Origin: Silene latifolia | Taxonomy: Eukaryota > Streptophyta > Magnoliopsida > Caryophyllales > Caryophyllaceae | NCBI RefSeq assembly: GCF_048544455.1 | Contig: NC_133536.1 | Coordinates: forward strand, 27,344,152 to 27,408,151 | Direction of reading: 5' to 3' | Length of the DNA stretch: 64,000 bases | Part shown: piece after piece, positions 1-10,660 of the stretch | How the letters are laid out: each line of letters begins with the position of its first letter | How positions within the stretch are numbered: the stretch's first letter is position 1 | Notes under the pieces: generated by a model | Told to the model about the DNA's origin: nothing | The model's input: only the letters and a program-made list of their open reading frames with translations | Database searches by the model: none | Translations under genes and position numbers: made by a program

Positions 1-226
1 CGTCCTCCAAGTGTAAGATTTCTAAGCTCCGGCTCCTTATTTCCCATGAATGCGTACAATTAGGACAATTAAGGCTCGATTTAGCTCCTCCTCGGTCAAT
101 TCCTGCAAATTACAATAAACGGACCAAAGTAGAATATTCGGGGGTATTTGTAGCCAGATGCTACATAAAAAGCACAGAAATGCGTGTAAAAATGAGGTGA
201 AAACCTAATATAAAAGACACGCATCA
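1..226 (-). repeat. Athila-1 3' LTR, partial (starts outside window)
   Basis: Aligns end to end with 8139-8364; the only difference I see is at the TATA-like word (sense TATATTAG here, TATATAAG in the 5' LTR). The sense LTR begins TGATGCG at 226. The remaining ~1,150 bp of this LTR lie left of the window. Confidence 0.93.
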
Positions 227-265
227 AATCTCCCCAAACCAAACCTTTGCTTGTCCCCAAGCAAA
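227..265 (-). other. Athila-1 polypurine tract plus adjoining hairpin
   Basis: Directly outside the LTR, 227-240 reads on the sense strand GGTTTGGGGAGATT, a classic plus-strand primer. Just upstream in sense is a perfect 8-bp hairpin: TTTGCTTG at 246-253 and CAAGCAAA at 258-265, with a 4-base loop. Athila-4 has the same arrangement at 17749-17786. Confidence 0.85.
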
Positions 266-1651
266 TATGAATGCAACTAAGGGTGAACAATAGAACGGGA
301 CCAACGCATCAGCTACAAATCATCCAATAGAACCAATTTAATGCAACAAAATGACAAAGTGGCAACTGAAAAGTGCAAACGAGTCAAATTAGTGTTTCAA
401 GCTTACTGAACCGTCGACCTTGCAAGATTCAAAAATGTCGGACTCTCACGGGTCGCTCGTCACTCAAAAACAGGTACAAGGTGAGTATATATGTGAAAGA
501 TAGGAAGAAGCAAGACACTCACCTAACTCGACCTATAAGAACATGCATGCAGTTAACATGAATAAAGTCTCTACAACCGTACATATGCATTCCAACCATA
601 CTAGTGACCAAGACACGTGCCGAGGACTTACATTTGGGCTAGTGAGGTAATGGGTAAGAAGGGGCTAAAATGAATTTGGATATGTGGGGTTAATAGCCAG
701 GCTAGCAACAACGGATCCAAATATAGACTGCATCCCAACTTCGTATTCATAACAGCAAGATGAAACGGTGCAAAATTATGCACTAAACTCCCCAAACACC
801 AAAAAGTCGTCAACTCCCCATAAAATATAAATAAGGCATGGGAGTGTGAAACATTGTGCAATTCTCATTCTTTTTCATTCCTTTTTTTTTTCATTTGAAT
901 TTTCTGTCTCTTTTTTTTTTTTCTTTTCGCTTTCTTTCTTTTTTCGTTTTTTTTTTCGTTTCATTTTTTCAACAATTCAACACATTTTTTCTTTCTTTCC
1001 CTTCAATTCTTCCACCATCTTCTGAAATCAGATGAAATAACCATATTGCGATAAAACATTCCAAGAACTACTCGTTACTAGCTCAGCTAGGGTAGGGAGT
1101 ATTATAGAAAGTAGTTGATAGGACAAAAGGCAATTTGGCTATGTGAGGCTCATGGGTAGAATGAAATAAAGGGGACTGCCTCTCCTAACACGTGTCACCA
1201 TCCACAGACCGAATGCATACAGGTATTAAGAAGACTAGACTCATGCTTATGCAAATTAATGTTACATGTCTTAAAGAGAGTACTACTCACATTCTAAATG
1301 AAACCGGTCATGAATGTCACCAGTTTAATAAGCTCTAACCTCAGAATGTATTGTAGCTTGCCGACATAGAGAATCAAGTCTATTCGTTCAGATAAGAGAG
1401 AAACAAAGACTCGTAGATTATGCACATAATCATGCCAACTATCTGTCAAGAATATGCAGGGCTCAAGTAAAGATTCAAAGTAGCGTCAATGTTCAAACGT
1501 TCCGACTCAATTTAAACATGAAAATTTTGAAAATTTTTGAATTTTATGATTTTTATATGTGGAATTAATTAGAACAACAATGCATGCGGAAATAAATAAA
1601 TTAAAACAAGCAAAAATACAAGAAACGTGCAGACACAGATATGGATGCATA

Positions 1652-1688
1652 CCTCCCCAAACCAAATCGTACAATGCCCTCATTGTAC
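1652..1688 (-). other. Internal polypurine-like word with hairpin
   Basis: Sense GGTTTGGGGAGG lies next to a perfect 8-bp stem, GTACAATG at 1669-1676 and CATTGTAC at 1681-1688, loop of four. The matching stem in Athila-4 (19174-19193) changes one T-A pair to C-G. Confidence 0.6.
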
Positions 1689-1766
1689 CAAAAATAGGGA
1701 AAGAAATGCAAACTGAAAGGAAAAGGAGAAGTGGAGTCAGAAAACTTACAAAACGTCATATAGCGG

Positions 1767-1800
1767 GACCTCCCCAAACCGACCATGAACATGGGAGGTC
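1767..1800 (-). other. Inverted repeat enclosing a polypurine-like word
   Basis: GACCTCCC at 1767-1774 pairs perfectly with GGGAGGTC at 1793-1800 around an 18-base loop; part of the CTCCCCAAACC word lies inside the stem. Counterparts are at 19286-19320 and 28708-28765. Confidence 0.55.
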
Positions 1801-1858
1801 AAAGAAAGTCAAACAGTGGCTTTGTAGACGTAAAACAGCGGCTGGGGGTCATAACTAC

Positions 1859-2041
1859 TCGATCGAGCGCCTGGAATAGCTCGATCGAGTGAACCAGAGT
1901 ATTGGAAGGGCTCGATCGACTGGCAATTCACTCGGTCGAGTGAGCACGGGTAGGGGTCTTGGTCGATCGAGGACATCATCCCTCGATCGAGTAGCAGCCG
2001 CATCAGAAAGTGCTCGATCGAACACAGAAGCACTCGATCGA
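1859..2041. repeat. Palindrome array 1 of Athila-1 (3' noncoding)
   Basis: Eight copies of TCGATCGA, one degenerate (TCGGTCGA at 1932), start at 1859, 1881, 1912, 1932, 1963, 1983, 2014 and 2034. Spacings are 22, 31, 20, 31, 20, 31, 20. The sequence between copies is unrelated, so this is not an ordinary tandem repeat. Confidence 0.9.
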
Positions 2042-2227
2042 GTACTTTAATCCTGCAAGAAACGCATAAAGGCAAGGAAAGTGCATATGGAGTTCAAAAT
2101 ACAACGTACAAAGTTCAACGTAAGCCTAAGAAAATTTAAATGGTTCAACAAAGGTATAATAAAACAGCAGTCCGGGCTGCCTCCCGGAGAGCGCTGGTTT
2201 ATGAGGTCCCGCACGACCTTTCTGGCA

Positions 2228-3330
2228 TCAATTTACTGGCGCGTCGAGCTCGTCGAAGCGCAGGACTTCAACACGGTTGTCCGCTTCACTCGCCTCATGG
2301 TAGTGCTTCACATATTGGCCATTCACCTTGAATCTGTGACCCTCGGAATCTTCAAGCTCCACGGATCCGAATTTGGTAACAGCTGTCACCGTGTATGGAC
2401 CAGTCCACCTGGACTTCAGCTTGCCAGGAAACAGTCTCAACCGGGCATTAAATAGCAACACCTTCTGCCCCACATGAAACTCCCGAGGTAGGATTCTCTT
2501 GTCATGCCATCTCTTCGTCTTTTCCTTGTAAATGCGCGAGCTGTCATATGCATTATGCCTAAACTCCTCTAATTCATCAAGCTGCAAAAGACGATTATGA
2601 CCACACAATTTAGGATCATAATTAAGCTCACGGATTGCCCACTAGGCCTTACATTCCAGCTCAACAGGTAAGTGACACGATTTCCCATAAACTAACCTAT
2701 AAGGTGATGCACCAATTGGTGTCTTAAAGGCAGTTCTATAAGCCCATAATGTGTCATCTAGCTTAAGACTCCAGTCTTTCCGTGATTTAGAAACTACTTT
2801 AGACAAGATCTCTTTCACTCGCGATTAGAGACCTCTGCGACCACTAGTTTGGGGATGATACCCCAAACCACGCCGGTGTTGGACACCAACTCTAGACAGT
2901 ATGGAAGTGAGTTTCTTTTCCTTAAAATGCATCCCCCCATCACTAATGACGACCCTAGGGACACCAAAACGGGGGAATATGATCTTTTTGAACATTTTTA
3001 TCACGGTCTTACCATCACAATGAGGTGAAGCAATTGCCTCAACCCATTTTGACACATAGTCTACTGACTACTAAAATGTACTGTTACCTTTTTATTTGGA
3101 CGGAACGGTCCTTGGAAATCAATGCCCCAGACATCGAAAACCTCAACCTCTAGGATGCCGTTTTGTGGCATCTCATGTCTCCTCGAAATGTTCCCTTATC
3201 GTTGGCATGCATCACAGGCTGAAACAAAAGACTTGGCGTCGGCAAAAATAAAGAGGGCCAAGAAAAACCAGATCGAAGTACCTTAGCCACGGTGCGCGAT
3301 GGACCGTGGTGACCACCATATGAAGAGGAG
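2228..3330 (-). pseudogene. Athila-1 integrase, broken
   Basis: Retroviral-type integrase, which inserts the cDNA. The zinc-binding part is degraded near 3150-3330 (the HSSSYGGHH stretch remains). The core shows DVWGID near 3140 and VVISDGG near 2945. A frameshift near 2835 destroys the [12 protein letters not shown] segment that carries the catalytic Glu, and an in-frame TAG lies at 2642-2644. The C-terminal part (2228-2608; [34 protein letters not shown]) stays open to a stop near 2228. Athila-4 keeps the same region open as 345 residues, which shows where this copy is damaged. Confidence 0.9.
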
Positions 3331-3995
3331 TGAGAGCCTTCCAGGACTATTTTGGTCTCCCACTGCGGAATACACCGTCTGTAGAGACCGTCTGCACATT
3401 CCTTGAACAAGTAAGGATCATCCCAGAAGTACTGCTTAGCGTTATAGAGAAAACGCTTCTTCTGCTGAGAAGAAAGGTCGGGCGGCAGCTTGCCACTGAC
3501 AACGAAGTTAGCTATATCTGCATACCAGGGTTCCTGGTCAACAATAGACGATATAACAACAATTAAAGTATCGTCAGGAAAAGAATCATCAATAGGTAGA
3601 GAATCTTCCCCTTCTTGTCGCATCAGTCGCGACAAGTGATCAGCTACAACGTTCTCGACCCCTTTCTTATCCTTGATCTGCAGGTCAAACTCCTGAAGAA
3701 GGAGTATCCATCTCAGTAGCCGCGGTTTAGCCTCCTTCTTAGCAAGGAGATGCCTCAAAGCTGCATGGTCAGTAAAGACAGTGACTTCTGACCCAACTAA
3801 ATAAGTACGAAATTTCTCTAAGGCATAAACTACAGCTAATAGCTCCTTCTCAGTGGTAGTGTACTTCACTTGAGCCTCATCCAGAGTTCGGCTCGCATAG
3901 TAAATAACATTCAAGGCTTTGTCTTTCCTCTGGCCTAGCACCGCTCCTAGTGCATAGTCACTGCGTCGCACATGATCTCGAACGGCAAGTCCCAA
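3330..3995 (-). CDS. Athila-1 RNase H and pol linker (open fragment)
   Basis: Degrades the RNA strand of the cDNA hybrid. Visible motifs in order: ALGAVLGQR (start of RNase H), [25 protein letters not shown] (catalytic Glu), VFTDHAAL (catalytic Asp), [10 protein letters not shown] and VVADHLSRL (final Asp), then an acidic linker and YFWDDPYLF / CADGL leading into the integrase zinc domain. The first codons are out of frame: the reverse transcriptase frame ends at EIMCDA near 3950 and this frame takes over, so the two are joined only through a frameshift. The RNase H fold itself looks complete. Confidence 0.85.
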
Positions 3996-4826
3996 TTGGG
4001 AGGCTGTATGATCGGCGCAGAGACTAAGGCCGGCTTTAACCTGTTAAAAGCAGAAAGACAAGCATCAGTAAACACAAAAGGGGCATCTTTAAGCAACAGC
4101 TGTGTAAGTGGTTTAGCAATTTTGGAGAAATCCTTGATAAACCGGCGATAAAAGCCAGCGTGACCAAGGAAGCTCCTCACCCCCTTAACATTAACAGGAA
4201 GTGGTAATTGCTGAATCACTTCCACCTTTGCTTTGTCAACTTCTATTCCCCTATCAGAAACCAAGTGCCCTAAGACAACTCCCTCGTTGACCATAAAGTG
4301 GCACTTCTCCCGATTCAAATGCAAGGTTAACCTCAATAAATACGTAAAACACTTTCTCAAGGTTAGACAGACGATCGGAAAATCACTTCCATATACACTA
4401 AAGTCATCCATAAAAACTTCCATGATAGACTCAATATACTCCGAAAATATCCCCATCATACACCTTTGGAAGGTGGCAGGGGCATTGCACAAACCAAAAG
4501 GCATTCTGCGATACGCAAAAACGCCCTTAGGACGGTAAATGTAGTCTTGGCCTCGATCGTGCAGGTGGATAGGGATCCGAAAGAACCCGAATACCCATCT
4601 AAATAGCAGAAAAACTTATGAGAAGCTAACCTTTCTACCATTTGATCAATAAAAGGAAGGGGAAAGTGATCTTTCTTAGTGGCGGCATTCACTGTCCTCG
4701 TAGTCTATGCACATCCGCCAACCAGTCACTACTCGGGTGGGTATTAATTCATTCTTCTCATTCTTAACTACGATTTGTCCCTCCTTTCTTCGGGACTACC
4801 CGTCGGGCTTACCCATCTAGAATTAC
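3947..4826 (-). pseudogene. Athila-1 reverse transcriptase, frameshifted
   Basis: Polymerase domain of pol. One frame (4456-4692) has NAATKKDHFPLPFIDQM and FFCYLDGYSG; the next (3947-4504) has MPFGLCNAPATFQRCM, the catalytic FMDDFSVYG box (two Asp codons at about 4403-4408), EKCHFMVNEG, GHLVSDRGIEV and [13 protein letters not shown]. The shift lies near 4500-4560. Upstream, the segment joining it to 4827 (EAMKLL to a premature TAG) is also shifted by one base. A working enzyme would need one continuous frame, so this copy is dead, although every core motif is still readable. Confidence 0.9.
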
Positions 4827-5435
4827 CTACAAAATAAATAATACCGCATCCAGCAGCTTCATTACCTCAGCCATCACAACATCCTGCATCTTCTGGTTCA
4901 GCCGACGCTGGCCCTGCCTGCAAGGTTTGTGATCCTCCTCCAACTCTATCCTGTGCATACAAATATCGGGACTAATCCCCATGATATCATCCAGTGAATA
5001 GCCCATTGCTTTCCTGTTTTTCTTAAGTACACTAACAAAGAAGTCACCGATCATCGGTAAAAGCTTGGCACTAACGATGACGGGATATTGCTCTGTATCG
5101 TCTAAAAAAGCATATTTAAGATGAGATGGGAGTGGCTTACGCTCCGGTACTTTTACCTCAATGGAGCAAAGAGTGCTGATCATTTGTTCCACCTGCTCCC
5201 CGTTGTGCTCATCTAAATCATCAACAAGCAAATCCAACGCAGCGTCATCGTCCTCTGGGCTATCTGCACACTCATCAAAAAGCATGAGAGCTTCCAGTGG
5301 GTCCTTCATAAAAGAACCCGACCAGAAGTCATAAATAGACTCATCAATGATATCGACCGAATAACATGTGTCCTCTATCATTGGGTGGGCTAAAGTACTG
5401 GGCAAACTAAATGTGATAGCGTCATCCCCTCGCAA
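4827..5435 (-). pseudogene. Athila-1 protease-RT linker and start of RT
   Basis: Acidic spacer (many D/E, for example DEHNGEQVEQM) followed by the conserved entry to reverse transcriptase: PERKPLPSHLKYAFL, ILAK-like VSAKLLPM, GYSLDDIMGISPDICMHRIELEE and the KPCRQGQRRLNQKM / MAEVMKLLDA segment. It ends prematurely because one base is missing at LLDA-GIIY, giving LLDAVLFIL and a stop. The corresponding Athila-4 frame continues without this break. No independent function is expected; it is part of the polyprotein. Confidence 0.85.
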
Positions 5436-5938
5436 GAGTCGACGCCCTTGTCGACATCAATAACGGCCCCAGCTGTACAAAGGAATGGTCTTCCTAAAAT
5501 AATTTGGGTCCGGGTGTCCTCAGCTATATCCAAAACAATGAAATCTACTGGGATGTAAAGCTTGCCTATTTTCACAGGCACATCCTCCAAGACACCTAAA
5601 GGTCTTCTAACAGATCTATCAGCCATCTGTAGGGTAATGTTAGTCACCTTGAAGTGACTCATCTTCAATTTCTTGCAGACAAGAAGGGGCATGACACTGA
5701 CACTGGCACCTAAATCGCAAAGGGCCTTATCAATAACCATATTGCCTATGACACAAGTAATAGAAAAGCTGCCCGGGTCTTTCATTTTTGGAGGGGCCTT
5801 ATTTAACAGCAGGTTACTAGACTCTTCCATAAATGAAATCGTCTCAAATTCGCTCAAATTCCTCTTACGCGTCACAATATCCTTCATAAACTTAGCGTAA
5901 GTAGGAACCTCCGAGTAACAAGTTCGAAAAAGGGACAT
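5390..5938 (-). CDS. Athila-1 aspartic protease domain (open fragment)
   Basis: Retroviral-type aspartic protease that cuts Gag-Pol. It begins in the conserved VPTYAKFMKDI segment, passes PPKMKDPGSFSI, and has the catalytic ALCDLGASVSVMP (DLGA triad intact), then LGVLEDVPVKIGKLYIPVDFIVLDI and the second signature IILGRPFL. The frame runs past the domain into divergent sequence (VDKGVDSCEG), where one base shift separates it from the linker at 4827-5435. The final codon of gag and this frame meet at 5938, so gag and protease are now in different frames. Confidence 0.88.
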   Translation of the reverse strand: MSLFRTCYSEVPTYAKFMKDIVTRKRNLSEFETISFMEESSNLLLNKAPPKMKDPGSFSITCVIGNMVIDKALCDLGASVSVMPLLVCKKLKMSHFKVTNITLQMADRSVRRPLGVLEDVPVKIGKLYIPVDFIVLDIAEDTRTQIILGRPFLCTAGAVIDVDKGVDSCEGMTLSHLVCPVL

Positions 5939-6948
5939 TACACAAGGTTCTTCACGATGTCCACGAACTTACCGTACTGTTGCTCGATCTTTGCGTCCTT
6001 CAGACGACTTGGGAAGGGTACCCTGGTAGCGATGAGTGGTCCCGCAACCTTTCCTTTACCCTTATCAATGCGTGACGTCTCCACAGCAGGGGAAGATGAC
6101 ACGGTGGCGGTACTAGATAGTACATTGGAATTTCCGCCACTTACAGCACTGGGTCGAATACTTTTACTGGTCGATCGACCAGTTTCTTCTTCAATTTCAT
6201 TCGATCGACCTGTTTTGACACTCGATCGAGTGTCTTCTTCAGCATAGTTACTCGATCGACCAACTTGGAGTTCTATACTTCTCGATCGACCGCCGTTGTC
6301 ACTCGATCGAGTGACTGGATGATTAGAACCGCTCGATCGAGTAGATGAGTTGCTCGATCGAGTGGTTACTGCACACGCAACAAGTATTTCCTGCAAGAAC
6401 TCGTCTAGATCATCATCTGAATCATCATTAGCTGCCAATATCTTGTCTTCTTCATGAGGAGGGTCATTTTGGAAGTTCATTGCACTGACTGGATCGCAAA
6501 TTGGAAGAAACTTGGCTTGATCCATCGCCTGTGTCAACTGTGCGACTTGTTCTTTCAATTCGATATAACCGTATCGATTTCTCGTGACATACTCAAAGAT
6601 AATGGATTTCAACTCGGCAATTTCTTCTCTTGCAGAGGGAGAGACCGGTCGTGGTACTGGCGTAGGAAGGGTAGAAACGCACTTTATCTCTTCATATAGC
6701 TGGGAGAAAGGAACTCCCTGCTTGTACTTCTTGTAAGCAAGAGCACGCTCTATACTTGCTACACATTCGTAAAGGTCATTTCCTTCCTCGCCACATCTAC
6801 CACATGGCTCTGTAATCGTAGGCATATTGTCGACCAACCTTCGAAGCAACAAATTAATCTGCAAAAACGTCAAAACTTGCGAGAAAATGAGATCACCCTC
6901 AAGGAATAAATTCCTTGAGACAAAAGACAAACTTAATTTAAGCAACAA
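5938..6948 (-). CDS. Athila-1 gag remnant lacking the capsid domain
   Basis: 336 codons. Starts just 13 bases inside the primer site, so the usual leader and capsid part are missing. By about residue 49 it is already at the zinc-knuckle zone (CGRCGEEGNDLYEC), where the expected His is Asn. Then come KKYKQGVPFSQLYEE, a helical stretch (EEIAELKSIIFEY), an acidic run (DDSDDDLDEFLQE) and an R-S-rich linker encoded by the palindrome array 6171-6361. The tail (IEQQYGKFVDIVKNLV) is the conserved boundary with protease. Athila-7 and Athila-4 still have the capsid part (EDPATHMEKF-like), so this copy has an internal deletion and should not assemble particles alone. Confidence 0.85.
   Translation of the reverse strand: MLLKLSLSFVSRNLFLEGDLIFSQVLTFLQINLLLRRLVDNMPTITEPCGRCGEEGNDLYECVASIERALAYKKYKQGVPFSQLYEEIKCVSTLPTPVPRPVSPSAREEIAELKSIIFEYVTRNRYGYIELKEQVAQLTQAMDQAKFLPICDPVSAMNFQNDPPHEEDKILAANDDSDDDLDEFLQEILVACAVTTRSSNSSTRSSGSNHPVTRSSDNGGRSRSIELQVGRSSNYAEEDTRSSVKTGRSNEIEEETGRSTSKSIRPSAVSGGNSNVLSSTATVSSSPAVETSRIDKGKGKVAGPLIATRVPFPSRLKDAKIEQQYGKFVDIVKNLV
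6171..6361. repeat. Palindrome array 2 of Athila-1 (inside gag linker)
   Basis: Eight exact TCGATCGA copies start at 6171, 6201, 6222, 6252, 6282, 6303, 6333 and 6354; spacings 30, 21, 30, 30, 21, 30, 21. All are multiples of three, so each gives Arg-Ser in the gag frame. Confidence 0.93.
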
Positions 6949-6960
6949 AATTGCGCCACC

Positions 6961-6978
6961 TCCCCGGCAACGGCGCCA
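6961..6978 (-). other. Athila-1 primer-binding site (tRNA-Asp)
   Basis: Sense TGGCGCCGTTGCCGGGGA is complementary to the 3' end of plant tRNA-Asp(GTC), including CCA. Five bases separate it from the LTR. The same 18-mer occurs in Athila-4 and Athila-7. Confidence 0.95.
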
Positions 6979-6983
6979 AAATT

Positions 6984-8364
6984 TGACACGTCTGTCGCGT
7001 ACCTGTCAAAAATAACCAACTGGTTCCAACTAACTAATATAGCTAGGGAAGTCGGGTCGAATCCACAGAGAGGTAGGAATTTGTCTGCTAAACTAGGTTC
7101 GCCAAGGTAACCAATTTGGGGGTTTATAAATTGTGATTTCTAAACTAAAAGAGTAAGGAAAAGAGAAATAAAGGGAGGAGTTTAACAGATAAAAGAGAAT
7201 AGCTAAGACAAGCGGTTCGCCATAATCATCTGGTCGAGTAATCTAGGTCCCAGGTCAATGCAGTACGGTCTAAGGGGTAGCGAACGTCACCTTTTGGTCC
7301 TTAATTCACCCTAAAGTGTAAACAGTTTAACTTTCGCCCTCGCTGCAATACTCTATTGTTCGCTACTAGTCTCCCTCTTCCAACCTTTCGGTCCAGGTCA
7401 AGGTCCACTAAGAATAAGGGTCTAATTGCGTCGACTCAATTAGGCAATTACAATTATTTGTAGCATTTAAACAACAAAGACGGTACCGGCATTAATCTAG
7501 TAATTCGACTACTCTCCCTTCAAATCATGGGTCCCCTATAGTCTTAGCATAGGGAATTAGCTACTCATAATCATCAGATTAACAATTACAATAACCAAAC
7601 AATTAAAACTAAGCATGATGAATAATCTATTTGATTGAGCAATTATCAAGTAAAGAGAGAAAAGGAATTAAAGGCAATAAATACGATTAAGAAATAACTA
7701 GATTGATAATACCGAATTCGAGTAGCAAAGTAGAGAATAGAAATCCAAAGAACAGTGACAGAAGTAACAGTCGAAATGTACGAAGTAAAGGAGATGGGAG
7801 TAACGTGATGTTCTCCACAGTCTTATACTGCAAAATTGTCTTAAACCTAATCTATGGACTGATTACAAAAGCCCATAAAAGATTAGGCGGAAATAAACCA
7901 AAAGCACACGAAAACCCCTCGATCGAGTAAGATGATCACTCGATCGAACTCCAAGTCACTCGATCGAGCTAGAACTACCTCTCGATCGAGCACTGCTTGC
8001 TGAACCTCCTCGATCGACTCCATAAACTGGTCGATCGACCAGTCTTGAGTGTATAAAGCATTCGATCGAGTAGTAAACCACTCGATCGAGCTACATAGGC
8101 ACGTCAGGACTTGAATTTCTTCCTTTACTCAGCTCATGCGTCCTCCAAGTGTAAGATTTCTAAGCTCCGGCTCCTTATTTCCCATGAATGCGTACAATTA
8201 GGACAATTAAGGCTCGATTTAGCTCCTCCTCGGTCAATTCCTGCAAATTACAATAAACGGACCAAAGTAGAATATTCGGGGGTATTTGTAGCCAGATGCT
8301 ACATAAAAAGCACAGAAATGCGTGTAAAAATGAGGTGAAAACCTTATATAAAAGACACGCATCA
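6984..8364 (-). repeat. Athila-1 5' LTR
   Basis: 1,381 bp with TG...CA ends, bounded by the primer site on the left and Tat-like gag sequence on the right. Sense start TGATGCGTGTCTTTTATATAAGG has a TATA-like word about 14 bases in, which may be the promoter. It contains the third palindrome array (7919-8089) and no credible gene. Confidence 0.93.
7919..8089. repeat. Palindrome array 3 of Athila-1 (LTR)
   Basis: Eight exact TCGATCGA copies start at 7919, 7940, 7960, 7982, 8010, 8031, 8062 and 8082; spacings 21, 20, 22, 28, 21, 31, 20. Confidence 0.92.
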
Positions 8365-8629
8365 GGGTACCGGATAATGTATCCTTCTCCGGGGTTCCAA
8401 AATTGGAGAAATCAATGTTTTTGATAATGGATGAAAATGGGGTTCCTGGTTCGAATCTGGTCTTGGAGCCCGAAGCCTGATTTTCCAATTTTTTCCTCAG
8501 GCTAGACTCAGATTCCTTCAGCCTATTGATTTCTGCTTCTGCCTGGGCTGCCTTCTCCTGGATTGTCTCCAATTCCTTGATCTTGGCCAGGGCAGCGGCT
8601 AGTTGTTGTTCTGGGGTTAGTTCTAACAT
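8365..8629 (-). pseudogene. Tat-like gag, N-terminal fragment interrupted by Athila-1
   Basis: The visible 88 codons start MLELTPEQQLAAALAKI and form a charged, heptad-like coiled coil (IKELETIQEKAAQAEAEINRL, broken here for length as a helix of about 45 residues), then a flexible part with RFEPGTPFSSII and NFGTPEKDTLSG. The next codons come from the LTR of Athila-1, so the reading frame after 8365 is artificial. The start codon lies 63 bases inside the primer site, a normal leader length for a gag start. Function would be particle assembly; family assignment is by position, not by a recognised domain. Confidence 0.65.
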
Positions 8630-8691
8630 TTTTGTGTGTAAATGTTAAATGGAAAATGATAAAGGGAATTTTATTGATTGAAGAACTAGAT

Positions 8692-8709
8692 GCCCCACGG
8701 TGGGCGCCA
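8692..8709 (-). other. Primer-binding site of the Tat-like element
   Basis: Sense TGGCGCCCACCGTGGGGC, two bases inside the LTR end. I know this word as a common plant gypsy/Tat-type primer site; which tRNA it pairs with I did not verify. Confidence 0.75.
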
Positions 8710-8711
8710 AT

Positions 8712-9240
8712 TGTTTTAGCAGGATTTTCCCTGAATGGGTCCGGCTTGATTAAAGAATAATATGGGTATCTAGCTCTATAAGTTTGGAATATTGTAAATG
8801 AATAACAAGGAGAGACTATGTATAAAGAATAATGTTTATATTATTTAGATAAGCTATATACAAATTTGTTTAAGTAATTGGATGCTCGTAAAATAATGAA
8901 AAATAAATAGTGAAGTAGTTCAACACTGATGAATGATGAATGAATTTACAAATGCCAGGTTACAATATTTATAGTCATAAACATGAACGTTGTATTGATC
9001 TTCAACGTTCTTCTCTTTTGTCGGGGTTGTTGCCGGATTAACTATTAATTCGGTTGACTCGTTCTTCTTCAATTGATTCTTAGCCTTTTCCCCTCTTGCA
9101 CGTCTAAGTTCATGGATGATATAGTCTCATAATTAGACTTGGTCTTCCTTGAGAATAGGACACGGTTATTGACTTGTACAACTGCATTTCTTGTTCATCT
9201 TCTTAATCCAGCCTGCTTTAATACTCTGCCAGGCTATTCT
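8712..9240 (-). repeat. Tat-like 5' LTR, inner part
   Basis: Begins TGTTTTAG on the plus strand next to the primer site; split at the duplicated ATTCT (9236-9240). With 14420-14581 the LTR was about 691 bp. Confidence 0.78.

Positions 9241-10660
<1,420 letters not shown>

Larger units (their letters stand above)
266..2080 (-). other. Athila-1 3' noncoding region
   Basis: About 1.8 kb between integrase and polypurine tract with no credible gene. It contains a T-rich block (about 870-1010), two extra polypurine-like words at 1652-1663 and 1772-1780 with hairpins beside or around them, and the palindrome array at 1859-2041. The accessory gene that Athila-4 carries in this position is absent. 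Confidence 0.75.
1..8364 (-). mobile_element. Athila-1: Ty3/gypsy Athila-type LTR retrotransposon (left LTR truncated by window)
   Basis: On the minus strand the order is 5' LTR (right), tRNA-Asp primer site, gag, protease, reverse transcriptase, RNase H, integrase, 3' noncoding region, polypurine tract, 3' LTR (left). Positions 1-226 repeat 8139-8364 with one mismatch, so the insertion looks recent, yet gag-pol has several frameshifts and a stop. It lies inside the gag of a Tat-like element: the sequence from 8365 on continues that other gag. The left target duplication is outside the window. The tRNA-Asp primer site plus pol of this type is typical of the Athila lineage. The element probably cannot move without proteins supplied in trans. 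Confidence 0.93.

Noticed and set aside
1809..2455. Frames across the palindrome array and antisense to integrase
   Set aside because: Antisense or noncoding shadows; the real sense there is the minus-strand integrase end and 3' noncoding region.
6961..6978. tRNA gene
   Set aside because: Only the last 18 bases of tRNA-Asp match, adjacent to an LTR: it is a primer-binding site. The same applies at 27120 and 61664.
1859..8089. CRISPR-like array (short palindromic repeat, variable spacers)
   Set aside because: Core is only 8 bp, spacers are 12-23 bp, it lies inside a plant retrotransposon including a coding region, and there are no cas genes.
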